Source: Streptomyces naganishii JCM 4654 (lineage in GTDB: Bacteria; Actinomycetota; Actinomycetes; Streptomycetales; Streptomycetaceae). From it: a stretch of DNA of 64,000 nt. A model generated the notes under the pieces. That model did no database searches and was not told the origin of the DNA. It worked only from the letters and a program-made list of their open reading frames with translations. The stretch lies in contig NZ_BMVF01000025.1 of the NCBI RefSeq assembly GCF_014650575.1, forward strand, positions 1 to 64,000, written 5' to 3'. The position numbers and the translations under genes were made by a program. This document shows, piece by piece, positions 9,089 through 17,492 of this stretch; position 1 is the stretch's first letter; each line of letters opens with the position of its first letter.

Positions 9089-9956
9089 GGTTCTGTCGTC
9101 AAACGTCACGTCCACATCAGCAGGGCTGCGAGGGTTGACGGCTGCTTGGTAGGACTCGGTGGTCTTGTCGTACCGGGTGGCGATGCCGCGCCACTGCTTC
9201 AACTTGTTGAAGCACCGTTCCACCACGTTGCGCCGCTTGTAGGTGTCGCGGTCGAAGGCCGGGGGCCGTCCGCCACGGCTGCCGCGGTTCAGCCGGTTGC
9301 GGACGTGATCGGCTCGCTCGGGAATGGTGTGGCTGATACCGCGCCGACGCAGCCAGGTGCGTATCGCCCTGGAGCTGTAGCCCTTGTCGCCCAGGACGTG
9401 CGAGGGCCGCACCCGGGGGCGTCCCGGGCCTGGGCGGGCACCCGGATCGCTTCCATCACGGCGGTGAACTGGGTGCAGTCGTTGGTGTTGCCGCCCGTGA
9501 CGATGAAGGCGAGCGGGCGGCCGGCACCGTCGCAGGCCAGGTGAATCTTGCTGGTCAGGCCGCCTCGGGAACGTCCGAGAGCTGGACTGCGGAGCCCCCT
9601 TTTCGAGCACCGGCGGCATGCTTGTGGGCGTCGACGATGGTGGAGTCGACCGACACCAGCCAGTCGATGTCACCGACGGCGTCGGCCCGGGACTGGGCGG
9701 CGCGGAGCATCCGTTCGAACGTGCCGTCCGCCACCCACCGGCGGAAACGGGTGTGCAGCGTGGCCCACGGCCCGTACCGCTCAGGCACATCCCGCCAGGC
9801 CGTCCCGGTACGGAACTTCCACACGATCCCGTTGAGGACCCTGCGGTCATCCAGCCGCTTGCGCCCATGCGATGACACGGGCAGCAGCGGCCTGACGAAC
9901 TCCCACTCGGCATCGGACAGTTCATGGCGACGTATCACCCGTCCATGATCCACCAC
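9086..9956 (-). pseudogene. IS5-family DDE transposase, frameshifted
   Basis: The N-terminal frame (9555-9956) reads VIRRHELSDAEWEFVRPLLP and contains the first catalytic Asp region WLVSVDSTIVDAHKHAAGAR. The middle, in another frame, reads SRGGLTSKIHLACDGAG and FIVTGGNTNDCTQF. The last part (9086 to about 9440) reads RPSHVLGDKGYSSRAIRTWL, then RRNVVERCFNKLKQWRG, with the second Asp and the catalytic Glu. Many IS5/IS427 elements use one programmed frameshift near the AGARKG-type junction. Here a second frame break is needed near 9425-9435, where the run of C/G bases appears shortened. The element is therefore probably inactive. Confidence 0.75.
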
Positions 9957-9983
9957 TCAAGATCATTTGAAGACACTGCATAG
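9086..9983 (-). mobile_element. IS5-type insertion sequence, decayed
   Basis: About 0.9 kb. Imperfect inverted ends are visible: TGTCGTCAAACG at 9094-9105 on the left, against TGTCTTCAAATG (reverse strand) near 9965-9976 on the right. The transposase fills the interior on the minus strand. End positions are approximate, since the outermost few bases do not match cleanly and no target duplication was certain. It disrupts the fragment at 8894-9088. Confidence 0.6.
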
Positions 9984-10027
9984 GACCGCTACGCGCCAGC
10001 GCGCAGGGCCCCGTCGAAGTCCCGACG

Positions 10028-10047
10028 GGGGCCGGGGTCGAACCGGC
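10028..10047. repeat. 20-bp direct repeat, copy 1 (tRNA T-arm-like)
   Basis: The 20 bases GGGGCCGGGGTCGAACCGGC occur here and again at 10949-10968. On the minus strand the sequence folds as a T-arm, GCCGG-TTCGACC-CCGGC. No complete tRNA can be drawn around it, because the matching 5' acceptor strand is absent. It looks like the 3' tRNA remnant used as an attachment site by integrative elements. Confidence 0.6.
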
Positions 10048-10056
10048 TTCCGCCTT

Positions 10057-10087
10057 TCGGGCCGCGTCCTGGTGGGGCGCGGCCCGA
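10057..10087. terminator. GC-rich hairpin after the T-arm-like repeat
   Basis: TCGGGCCGCG at 10057-10066 pairs perfectly with CGCGGCCCGA at 10078-10087 around an 11-base loop. No T-tract follows, so the hairpin may be a terminator of the intrinsic GC-only kind or part of a decayed RNA gene. It lies upstream of the small secreted protein gene. Confidence 0.35.
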
Positions 10088-10334
10088 TCATAGGGGGCGT
10101 GGGTGTGGGGTGGTAGCTGTCTTGGTGCGCTGCTGTCGGCATACGGGCCGGCTCAGGCCCGAAGTCCCGTCGCGCTTCCGGAGGATCGGCCCATGGCCGG
10201 TCACTCCTGCGTCACGGCGTCTGGGTGAAAGCTGTGCGTACTCGGGCGCTGATGACGCTGCCGGGGTATGCCTCCGCATGCTTTCAAGCAAACAGGCCAT
10301 GGGCCGTTTTCGCCGAGAGAGAAGGAGCGCGTGG

Positions 10335-10808
10335 GTGGAACTGAAGAGCAGGGTTGCTGCGTCACTCGCCGCCGCAGTAGTCATGACATTCGCCGGAGCC
10401 GGAGCAGCGCAAGCAGCGACGGGTGCCGGCCCGGCTCAGGTGGTGCGGCTTGCCCACGCCAGACCGACTCCGGAGGGGAGGAAGCACTGCGAGGACATCG
10501 ACTCGGCGGGGGACGAGTACTACGCCGCCCACGCGTTGTACGTCTCGGCGGTCTGTGACGGGAAGGTGTACGTCTTGACGATCGACCCGACGACCACGCC
10601 GCCCACCGCCGTTGGTGGCTGGCAGGCCGTGGGCGGCCCCACAGATGTCGTCGATGCCACGTTGGCGGCCGGCACCCAGGACGTCCTTGGCGGCCCGGTG
10701 TTCGTCACCGCCCTGACCCGGAGTGGAGCCGTGTGGCAGGGGGTGTGCGCCAACACTCGGCCGCTTGGGGCGTGCTCGTTCAGGCAGCTGCCCCAGACGC
10801 CTCATTGA
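10335..10808 (+). CDS. Small secreted protein of unknown function
   Basis: 157 residues starting at GTG 10335, chosen because GAAGGAGC sits seven bases upstream. A clear signal peptide runs to about residue 31: VELKSR, then a hydrophobic Ala-rich stretch ending GAAQAATG. The mature protein contains about four cysteines (HCEDID, VCDGK, VCANTR, ACSFR) that could form two disulfides. It also has short beta-rich repeats (KVYVLTIDPTTTPP, PVFVTALTRSGAVWQGVC) reminiscent of beta-propeller blades. I do not recognise a named family. It is flanked by the two T-arm-like repeats and followed by a strong terminator, so it may be cargo of a lost integrative element. Confidence 0.65.
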   Translation: MELKSRVAASLAAAVVMTFAGAGAAQAATGAGPAQVVRLAHARPTPEGRKHCEDIDSAGDEYYAAHALYVSAVCDGKVYVLTIDPTTTPPTAVGGWQAVGGPTDVVDATLAAGTQDVLGGPVFVTALTRSGAVWQGVCANTRPLGACSFRQLPQTPH

Positions 10809-10886
10809 TCCGATGTCGCGCCGGCTCCGCTGTGCGCCTGGCGGGATCTCTGCGCCGCCCTCGTGAGCGGCTGGCGTAATCGACAC

Positions 10887-10926
10887 GAAAACGGCCCCAC
10901 CGATGATCTCTGGTGGGGCCGTTTTC
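10887..10926. terminator. Strong bidirectional Rho-independent terminator
   Basis: A perfect 15-bp inverted repeat: GAAAACGGCCCCACC at 10887-10901 pairs with GGTGGGGCCGTTTTC at 10912-10926 around a 10-base loop. A GC-rich stem with T-tracts on both strands is the standard intrinsic terminator form. It would stop transcription from the secreted-protein gene on the plus strand, and from the former tRNA-like locus on the minus strand. Confidence 0.85.
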
Positions 10927-10948
10927 CCTGGTCATGGCGGCTGTAGCT

Positions 10949-10968
10949 GGGGCCGGGGTCGAACCGGC
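10949..10968. repeat. 20-bp direct repeat, copy 2 (tRNA T-arm-like, att-like)
   Basis: Second copy of GGGGCCGGGGTCGAACCGGC, immediately followed by the integrase fragment. On the minus strand the order T-arm, short acceptor-like tail, then terminator at 10887-10926 is that of a tRNA gene 3' end, but the 5' two thirds of a tRNA is not present. Tyrosine integrases of Streptomyces elements typically use such 3' ends as attB/attL sites. Confidence 0.6.
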
Positions 10969-10969
10969 G

Positions 10970-11357
10970 ACCTTCCGCTTGCTCCGCGCGTCCGGAGAGG
11001 ATCGGCTGCACGCCCTCTACGTGCTGGCCCTGGTTCTGGGGGTGCGGCGCGGCGAGCTGCTGGGGCTGCGCTGGGACGCCATCGACCTGGACCGGGAGGC
11101 GCTGACCGCGGAGCGTGCGCTACAGCGTGTCGGGGGAGAGCTGTGGCTGGTCCGACCCACGACACAGGCATCGGTCCGCACTGTCCTGCTGCCGCCTCTC
11201 GTCGTGAAGGCGCTCCCCGAGCACCGCGAGCGGCAGGCACAGGAGCGGGCCGCCGCCGGCGTCGGGTGCAGGGGCTGATCTTCACCTCCCGCATCGGTAC
11301 CCCGCTGGAGCCGGACAACCTGCGGCGGAGCTGGGCCCCGCTCCGGAAGCGGCTAGC
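10970..11357 (+). pseudogene. Tyrosine recombinase (phage-type integrase) fragment
   Basis: Reads LYVLALVLGVRRGELLGLRW, which includes the first catalytic Arg box of tyrosine recombinases (the R-G-E-L-x-G-L-x-W pattern), then DLDREALTAERALQRV. A frame break near 11265-11275 shifts reading to GLIFTSRIGTPLEPDNLRRSW, the segment that normally precedes the H-x-x-R and Tyr boxes. The protein then stops because IS481 begins at 11358, so the catalytic HxxR and Tyr are missing. The N-terminal SAM-like DNA-binding domain is missing too. It marks a former integrative element whose attachment site is probably the adjacent T-arm-like repeat. Confidence 0.75.
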
Positions 11358-11403
11358 TGTATTGATCACGAGCGTTGTTGACGCCTGTCGGGCTTGATCA
11401 TGG

Positions 11404-11458
11404 CGAAGACCTCCGGTGTGGTGGAGCTGTCTAGGACTGCACCGCACGGAGGTCTTCG
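11404..11458 (+). promoter_or_regulatory. Hairpin sequestering the transposase ribosome binding site
   Basis: CGAAGACCTCCG at 11404-11415 pairs perfectly with CGGAGGTCTTCG at 11447-11458. The right arm contains the GGAGG ribosome binding site (11448-11452) and touches the GTG start at 11458. A transcript entering from outside the IS would contain both arms and hide the site. A transcript starting between them would not. Several IS elements protect themselves from read-through expression this way. Confidence 0.55.
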
Positions 11459-12408
11459 TGTCCCACCGTAATGCCCGGCTGACCGTTCATGGCAGGCGGC
11501 TGCTGGTCGAGCGTGTCCGTTCCGGCCGCCCCGTCGCGCATGTCGCTGCCGAGATGGGTATCTCGCGGGCCACGGCCCACAAGTGGCTGCGCCGCTGGCG
11601 GGCAGAGGGCGAATCCGGCCTGCACGACCGTTCCAGCCGGCCCCACAGGACGCCGCACCGCACGGCAGCAGCGGTCGAGGACCGCATCTGCCGCCTGCGG
11701 CAGGATCGCAAGCTCGGCCCGGCCCGCATCGGCCCGATCCTGGGCCTGCCCGCCTCGACCGTGCACCGGGTCCTGACCCGGCATGGCCTGAACCGCCTGG
11801 TCTTCCTGGACCGGCCCACCGGCCAGGTCATCCGCCGCTACGAACGCAGCCGGTCCGGCGAGCTCGTCCACGTGGACGTCAAGAAACTCGGCCGCATCCC
11901 CGACGGCGGAGGCTGGCGCGTCCACGGCCGTGCCGCCTGCCCCGACCGCCGCCGCACCACTGGCTTCGACTACATCCACTCCGCCGTCGATGACCACAGC
12001 CGCCTGGCCTACAGCGAAGTCCTCAGCGACGAGAAGGCCACGACCTGCGCGGCCTTCCTGGCCCGGGCCGCAGCTTTCTTCGCCACCCACGGCATCGACC
12101 GGATCGAGCGTGTCCTGACGGACAACGCCTGGCCCTACCGCAAGAGCTTCGCCTGGCGGCAGGCGCTCGCCGACCTCGGCGCGGCCGGCAAGCTCACCCG
12201 TATCTACCGGCCGCAGACCAACGGCAAGGTGGAACGCTTCAACCGCACCCTGCTCGACGAATGGGCCTACCTGCGGCCCTACACCAGCAACGACGAACGC
12301 ACGGCCGCCCTGGCAGCTTCCTGCACACCTACAACCACCATCGCTGCCACACCGCACTCGGCGGCCAGCCACCGATCAGCCGCGTGAACAACCCTGCGGG
12401 TCAATACA
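11458..12408 (+). pseudogene. IS481-family DDE transposase, 3' frameshift
   Basis: GTG start 11458 behind GGAGG. N-terminal helix-turn-helix VAAEMGISRATAHKWLRRW. The DDE integrase core has Asp in ELVHVDVKKLGRIPD and DYIHSAVDDHSRLAYSE, Asp in RVLTDNAWPYR and the catalytic Glu in YRPQTNGKVERFNRTL. The open frame continues to 12387 but a shift near 12310 replaces the normal ending. The expected end, FLHTYNHHRCHTALGGQPP then ISRVNNPAGQYT, lies in another frame up to the right inverted repeat. All catalytic residues precede the shift, so residual activity is conceivable but unlikely. Confidence 0.8.
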
Positions 12409-13017
12409 CCGGTAGTGAGCATGGGCATTGCCCACGCATCGGACAAGGGAACGCATGCCGTCAACATCACCATCGACGACGGCCCGGATCCGGTGTGGAC
12501 GCCGCGCGTACTGCAGGTACTCAAGGACAACGGCGTCAAAGCGGTCTTCTGCATGATCGGGGAGGAAGCGGCCGGCTATCCCGCCGTGGTGCGGCAGGTC
12601 GTCGCCGACGGGCACCGGTTGTGCGACCACAGCCTTCATCACGACACGACGATGGGTCGTAAGCCACCTTCCTACCAGTACAGCGAGATCGTCAACGCGA
12701 AAGGGGAGATCGAGCGTGCCTCGGGAGGCGTGAAGCCGCTCTACTACCGCGCGCCGGGCGGCGCGTTCACCCCCTACAGTCGGCAGATCGCCGCGTCGAT
12801 AGGCATGCGCCCGCTCGGCTGGAACATCGACGCCCGGGACTACAAGCGATCCGGTGCGCTGGCGATCGTAAGTACCGTGGAGCATGAGCTGCCCAACGGC
12901 CCCACGATCCTTTTCCATGACGGCGGCGGGGATCGATCGCAGACGGTCGCCGGGCTCGCCGCGCTCCTGCCCCGTCTGCGGCAGCAGGGCTATGCTTTCG
13001 GTTTTCCCGTGCGATGA
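12409..13017 (+). pseudogene. Polysaccharide deacetylase (NodB/CE4), 5'-truncated by IS481
   Basis: About 200 residues remain, with a possible GTG start at 12415. The NodB domain is complete: NITIDDGPDP (catalytic base and metal Asp), DHSLHH (metal His pair), YYRAPGGAFTP, GWNIDARDY and ILFHDGGGDRSQT. Such enzymes remove N-acetyl groups from peptidoglycan, chitin or similar polymers outside the membrane. Streptomyces homologues carry a signal peptide and an N-terminal segment before TIDDGPD. Here the coding frame continues directly out of the right end of IS481 and the export signal is lost. An intracellular product would not reach its substrate, so I score it as a disabled gene although the catalytic frame is open. 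Confidence 0.75.
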
Positions 13018-13451
13018 AATACGCAGCGCCCAGGAGTGTGTTCCCTCGTCACCAGATCATCGGCGAGGGTGTGGAACGCCGACTCGGAGCGGACGGGCAC
13101 ATCCTGGAACAACACAATCGCGTCCCTGTGAGCCGAACTGCTCATGACCCCTGGGCTGGCGGAGCGGACGTTAGAGAGTGTGCTGTCGTCCGCCGTGCTC
13201 AGGGAGCGGTGATCACTCTGGGCAAGTTGACCTTCGGGCGGATCGCCGTGGGAACGGACGACTCCCCGGCAGGGCGCGGGGCGGGGACACGAGCGGCCGA
13301 GCGCGAAGGGCGCGGGTCGAGGACAGGAGGGCCTCGTGGTGAGGCCAAGGAGCGGCCATCGGATCCGGGCGGCCGGTGCGTGCCGGGGATGCCAGTGGAA
13401 TGAGGTAGCCAACGCAGAGCACGCCGCGCGGCGGAGCAGGATGAAGCGCTC
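13018..13451. other. Intergenic, no supported gene
   Basis: About 430 bases between convergent genes (deacetylase remnant and carboxypeptidase). ORFs here are short, with Arg-rich mirror-type translations. No terminator hairpin with a T-tract, repeat or RNA gene was recognised. Confidence 0.5.
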
Positions 13452-14603
13452 TCACTGCGGCCACCGGCGCCTGATCAGGTATGCGGCAAGCCCGAACACT
13501 GCCAGGGCCCCGCCCACCATGGCCGCGGCAGTGCTCAAGCCTGCGGAGCCGGAACCAGCAGTAGCGCCTGGTTCCGACGATGGCGTGCCACTCCGAAGGG
13601 CGCTCTGCGGTGCCACCAGTTCGCCCACCGGGGTCACCTTGCCGTCTGCTCGGAAACCCCAGTCGAGAAGCTTGGCGGTCTCCTTGTAGACCTGGTTGTG
13701 CTCGCGTTTCGCCGGGTGCATCACCGTGACGAGCAGTACCTTGCCGCTCCGCTGGGCGGCTCCGGTGAAGGTGGCGCCGGCGTTGGTGGTCTCGCCGTTC
13801 TTCACGCCTGCGATGCCCTGGTAGACGGGTACGTCGGTGTCGCCGCTCAGAAGCCGATTGGTGTTGCGGATCTCACGGGAGTCGAACGTGGCGCTGACCG
13901 TCGAGCAGTAGTCGCGGAAGTCCTCCTTGTGCAGCCCGGACCGGGCGAACAGCGTCAGGTCATACGCCGACGACAGCTGGCCCGGCTCGTCATAGCCGTC
14001 GGGCGTGACCACGTGCGTGTCCAGGGCCTGCAACTCGTCGGCGTGAGCCTGTATGTCCTTGACCGTCCGCTGGAGCCCGCCGTTGAGGTGCGCCAGGGTG
14101 TGCACGGCGTCGTTGCCCGAGCGCAGGAACACCCCTAGCCACAGGTCGCGGACAGTGTAGGTGTGCCCCTGCTTCATCCCGACCACGCTGGACCCGGCGC
14201 CCATGCCCGCGAGGTCAGACGGCTCGACCTTGTGCCGGATGTCTTTGGGGAAGCGGGGCAGCAGAGTGTCCGCAAACAGCATCTTGAGGGTGCTGGCCGG
14301 AGGCAGCCGCCAGTGCGCGTTGTGCGCGGCGAGCACCTTGCCGGATTGGGCGTCGGCGACGACCCAGGAACGCGCTGTGAGGTTCTTGGGCAGCGCGGGC
14401 AGGCCCGGAGCGAGGTTCACCTGGATGCCCGGCCGGCCGAGCCGCTCTCCGCCCACGGTCGACATATGGGCAGGGGGCGTGACCGTCGGGCTCGCCGAGG
14501 GGCGGGGGACGGCCAGGGCGGTCGGCGCGGTCACGGACAGGGACAGCAGTGCGGCGGACGTGACCGGCAAGGATCGCCGGGTAAGCTTCTTCGGCGCGGG
14601 CAC
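13452..14603 (-). CDS. D-alanyl-D-alanine carboxypeptidase (S11, PBP5-like), membrane anchored
   Basis: 383 residues. The three active-site motifs are present: S-x-x-K as STLK in PPASTLKML, S-G-N as RSGNDAV, and the K-T-G box as KNG in GVKNGETT. A signal peptide (LTRRSLPVTSAALLSLSVTAPTALA) precedes a Pro-rich linker. A C-terminal membrane helix (AAAMVGGALAVFGLAAYLI) ends in RRRWPQ, as in Streptomyces DacA/DacC-like enzymes that trim pentapeptides of peptidoglycan outside the membrane. I chose GTG 14603 because TAAGG lies about eight bases before it; longer in-frame starts to 14750 give non-family sequence. KNG rather than KTG is tolerated in this family. Confidence 0.88.
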   Translation of the reverse strand: MPAPKKLTRRSLPVTSAALLSLSVTAPTALAVPRPSASPTVTPPAHMSTVGGERLGRPGIQVNLAPGLPALPKNLTARSWVVADAQSGKVLAAHNAHWRLPPASTLKMLFADTLLPRFPKDIRHKVEPSDLAGMGAGSSVVGMKQGHTYTVRDLWLGVFLRSGNDAVHTLAHLNGGLQRTVKDIQAHADELQALDTHVVTPDGYDEPGQLSSAYDLTLFARSGLHKEDFRDYCSTVSATFDSREIRNTNRLLSGDTDVPVYQGIAGVKNGETTNAGATFTGAAQRSGKVLLVTVMHPAKREHNQVYKETAKLLDWGFRADGKVTPVGELVAPQSALRSGTPSSEPGATAGSGSAGLSTAAAMVGGALAVFGLAAYLIRRRWPQ

Positions 14604-14818
14604 GGTCGCGACCTTACCCGGAGCGCACCGCGAAATCCCGGCTTGCCCTCCGACACGCAACCCGACGCGACGCGAGGCTTCCGGTTCGCCGTCCGCACCC
14701 CAATTGCGCATCGTGGTGCCCAGTCGATCACGACAGAGCCTTCCGCCCATTCACTGGCTTTGCCCGGCCGAGCTTCTCCCTGCGATGCCCAACGGCATCG
14801 CAGGGAGCGAACGATCGG

Positions 14819-15060
14819 ATGACAAGCAGTCGCCGGACGATGCTGGCGGCCATGACGGGAGGCCTGCTCGCCGGCTGCGCTGGCCCGCAGACCAAGACAA
14901 GCGGCCGTTCTGACACCGCCGCCCGCGCTGAATCGACGCCAAACCGGTCGCCTTCCGCCAGTTGGCCGCCGAGCCGCTGTTCGAGATCGCGAACCACGGC
15001 ACCCACCACCTCCCCTTGTCGGGCACAGGCCGGTCGCAGCATGCGGGAATGATCTTCACC
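14819..15060 (+). pseudogene. Polysaccharide deacetylase lipoprotein remnant
   Basis: ATG 14819 opens a lipoprotein signal, MTSSRRTMLAAMTGGLLAGC, with a lipobox cysteine. After about 45 residues the frame is lost, and the sequence continues in another frame as LAAEPLFEIANHGTHHLPLS, then GTGRS. The N-H-G-T-H-H-L-P-L-S pattern is the metal-His motif of a Streptomyces lipoprotein family of polysaccharide deacetylases. The segment that should lie between lipobox and motif, with the T-x-D-D motif, is missing, and nothing recognisable follows the His motif. This indicates an internal deletion plus frameshift. It is a different gene from the truncated deacetylase at 12409. Confidence 0.6.
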
Positions 15061-15217
15061 GGATCCTGCGGGGGAGGACGAACCCGCTGTCAGGCTCCGC
15101 AAGACCTCGGGCCGATCACCAGGCTCTACGTCAATGCATGGGTACCAAGACCGTCAAGGATCTCCTAAAGAAAAACCGTCCCTGAGACCTCACATCGAGA
15201 ACGTTGTGCGCTCATCG

Positions 15218-16048
15218 TCACGGTCCCGGAAGAACACGCTCCAGGGCTTCCCAGCTGGTGTCGCGGGCTTTTTCAGCCGCTTCGGCTTTTCCGCCGCCGC
15301 GTAGGCCGAACAAACGTTTTGCGCTGAGGAGGTAGAAGCTGATCGCCACGTTGATGGCCAGGGTCAGGATTTTGGTCGGCGTGATACGTCCTTCGGCCAG
15401 CTCATAGATCTCAGGAACGAGCAATACGGTTGTGGCCACGAACGTCAGGTATTCCGCCCAGCGCTTGGCCAGCCACAGTCCGATCGCCTCGATGCCTTCG
15501 AGGAGTGCGTAGGCGCCGACAACCAGCCCGACTGCCCACAAAGTCGATGAGCGGGCGGTGAAGGCCTTGCTGAGCTCGCCCAGCATTCCCCGCCCGGATC
15601 TGCCAGTGGGGCCGCCGACACCGTTTTGCAGCAAATCCATCGTCCGATAGAACGGCGCACTGAGCCGTCGGCGTTCGTGCGCGAAGCCGAGTACAGCGAT
15701 CGAAAGAACGCCGAGTACGAGAAAGTGAACCAAACGGTCGAGCGCGATCAGTCGCAGCACATATCGGTCACGCAGCGGCTTGCCCCGCAGCGGGATGTCG
15801 ATGTCCGCGCGTTCGGGCGGGAACTCCCGGGCCGGGTGTGCTGCGGGTCGCACCGGGAGCCAGGCATCACAGCGCAGACACCGGTGCCAGCGAAGTCCGT
15901 CTCCGAAGTCTTTGACCAGGATCGCGTCCGTGCCGCGCACACGGGCCGCGTCCGTGCCCTCCAGATGGTGCCCGCGCCGCGCGCACTCAAAGAGTTCGTA
16001 CCAGACCAGGTGGTGCCGCTTGGAGCCGATGCCAGGGGGCGCATCCAT
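15218..16048 (-). CDS. DUF2127-type integral membrane protein
   Basis: 276 residues. A polar N-terminal part (about 1-75), with WHRCLRCDAW as a possible CxxC metal knuckle, precedes about four membrane segments: DRLVHFLVLGVLSIAVLGF, LWAVGLVVGAYALLEGIEAI, YLTFVATTVLLVPEIYEL and ILTLAINVAISFYLL. The pattern ALLEGIEAIGLWLAKRWAEY is characteristic of DUF2127 proteins. Their function is unknown. I prefer ATG 16048 (MDAPPG), since GGAAG lies five bases before it; ATG 16063 is an alternative five codons upstream. No operon partner is adjacent. Confidence 0.75.
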   Translation of the reverse strand: MDAPPGIGSKRHHLVWYELFECARRGHHLEGTDAARVRGTDAILVKDFGDGLRWHRCLRCDAWLPVRPAAHPAREFPPERADIDIPLRGKPLRDRYVLRLIALDRLVHFLVLGVLSIAVLGFAHERRRLSAPFYRTMDLLQNGVGGPTGRSGRGMLGELSKAFTARSSTLWAVGLVVGAYALLEGIEAIGLWLAKRWAEYLTFVATTVLLVPEIYELAEGRITPTKILTLAINVAISFYLLSAKRLFGLRGGGKAEAAEKARDTSWEALERVLPGP

Positions 16049-16194
16049 GATGTCTTCCGTCATGGTCGGTATCGTCTTGCCGCAAGGGCGTCTGCGCAGC
16101 CCACCTCGCCGTGTTAGCCCTGCATTTTGTCCACAACGCCTCAACCTCCGCCCATCGGCTACAGGACGGGAAGACGGGCTGCGCACGCCTCAAT

Positions 16195-16400
16195 TCACGG
16201 ATAGGGCAGGACGGTATGGGCGCGTCACCGGCCTGGCCCGGCGTGATGACGAAGGCCAGCGGCCGGCAACGGCCGTCCGTGACGAGGTGGATCTTCGTAG
16301 TCAGTCCACCGTGGAGCGACCGAGGGCATGGTCGGCCGGCTCGCCGGCCGGGTCCCCTTTTGATCAGCCCTGAAGGTACTGGGGGCGTTCGGTCCGGCCG
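16195..16400 (-). pseudogene. IS5-type transposase fragment
   Basis: Reads HGGLTTKIHLVTDGRCRPLA then FVITPGQAGDAP on the minus strand, the middle of an IS5/IS1647-like DDE transposase. The preceding Asp-box region is in a different frame (KGTRPASRPTMPS). N- and C-terminal parts are missing. It may continue weakly to 16110. A relic only. Confidence 0.6.
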
Positions 16401-16571
16401 CGGCCGGTGCGGCGGGAGACGATCCGTCGCTGACCACGGCCACCGACGCGCACGCACGTCCTGCCGCAGTCGCCGCGCTGTGGGCCGCGATGGAAGCGGC
16501 TGGCCCCCTCCTCCCGAACCCCTGAGGACACCGCGCCCTGAAGGGCCTCTCGCGGCTCTCCAACCAAAGTT

Positions 16572-16811
16572 TCACCGAACGACTACGGCGTGGAACCCGG
16601 CGTCCAGGACGTAGTGGGCGGTCAGGTCGGTCAGGCCGATGTTCGCAGCGCCGGGCCGGTCGCGCTCTCGGAGTACGACGCGGCGGAGATTGTCCTGGCC
16701 GACCAGGGCCAGGCCACGGCCGAACCGCTCGCGCAGGCGGGCGGCGACGGACGACTTCCCTGAGGCCCTGTTGCCACGGACCACGATCAGCCGAGTTTCT
16801 CCGGTACCCAC
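16572..16811 (-). pseudogene. P-loop kinase/AAA ATPase fragment, 3'-truncated
   Basis: About 80 residues: TRLIVVRGNRASGKSSVAAR holds a Walker A motif (G-x-x-x-x-G-K-S). It is followed by RFGRGLALVGQDNLRRVVLR and LTDLTAHYVLDAGFHAVVV. Actinobacterial small kinase-like ATPases with this beginning are normally about 170-190 residues. Here the gene stops right after the segment that should lead to the rest of the core, next to transposase debris. A GTG near 16811 is the likely original start, but no strong ribosome binding site was seen. Confidence 0.6.
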
Positions 16812-17492
16812 CACGACGGCCGAGCAACGGCGTATCTGCGGACGAAGACGCAGCAGGTCAGGGAGCGCTCGCAAGCCGGCCGCCGGACCACAGCTTCGTT
16901 GCGAACTCCGGCCGCAACCTCCCGCACCGGCATGCTGCGCAGGCCGCTACGGCAACAGGCGGCCAGGCGGGCGGAGTCGTCGCGTACATGATCAACGTGT
17001 TCGGGAATGCCTACAGGTCGCACTCGACGTGCTCGATGTCGGTGAAGCGCACCTCCTCCAGCGTGCCGGCGCGGCGGGGGGCGCCCTGGAGTACACCTCT
17101 TTGAGTTCTTCAGCGGCGATTCCACCCAGGTCGCCACCTCCGACGGGCAGCACACGACCGCCGGCGCCCAGTGCGAGCACGCCCACCCGGCGATCCTCGC
17201 GTGGACGTCAGAGCAAGGCGGCGGACCGTGGCACGCAGGGGTCACGTCCAGGACCTCTCGTGTTGGGGTGCCGACTTCTGGTCGGTTCGGGTCGGGGTGT
17301 GCGAGGCTGGTCGGACAACCAGCCTGGTCTGGTGGGAGACCCCGCGTCGCCCTTACAGGTCGCCACGGCGGCCGGGGCGCGGTGCGGGTGTTCTTGCTCG
17401 GCTGTGGGCGGCCCTCATGTAGCCGCGCACTTGATGCCCCCGCCGTGTGAGGGGGTGTGATGGGCTCGACCCCCTGATGGGAGGGGCGAACC
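16812..17492. other. Intergenic, degraded, no supported gene
   Basis: About 680 bases. A stretch at 17098-17260 reads FEFFSGDSTQVATSDGQHTT and GAQCEHAHPAILAW on the plus strand, which is more protein-like than a mirror frame, but it has no proper start and I cannot assign it. The last 20 bases hold GGGAGGGG, the ribosome binding site of the STAS gene. Confidence 0.4.

Larger units (their letters stand above)
11358..12408 (+). mobile_element. IS481-family insertion sequence
   Basis: About 1.05 kb, bounded by 26-bp imperfect inverted repeats. The left end begins TGTATTGATCACGAGCGTTG at 11358. The right end, read on the minus strand from 12408, begins TGTATTGACCCGCAGGGTTG. One transposase gene fills it. 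The flanks (CTAGC left, CCGGT right) do not match, so no target duplication remains. The left flank is a cut integrase and the right flank a cut polysaccharide deacetylase, which suggests a deletion or recombination between copies rather than simple insertion. Confidence 0.8.

Noticed and set aside
10020..10090. Possible tRNA gene on the minus strand
   Set aside because: Only a T-arm can be drawn. The acceptor 5' strand, D-arm and a proper anticodon arm are missing.
13014..13403. 129-codon plus-strand ORF after the truncated deacetylase
   Set aside because: Arg/Gly-rich translation, no ribosome binding site and no family-like segment.
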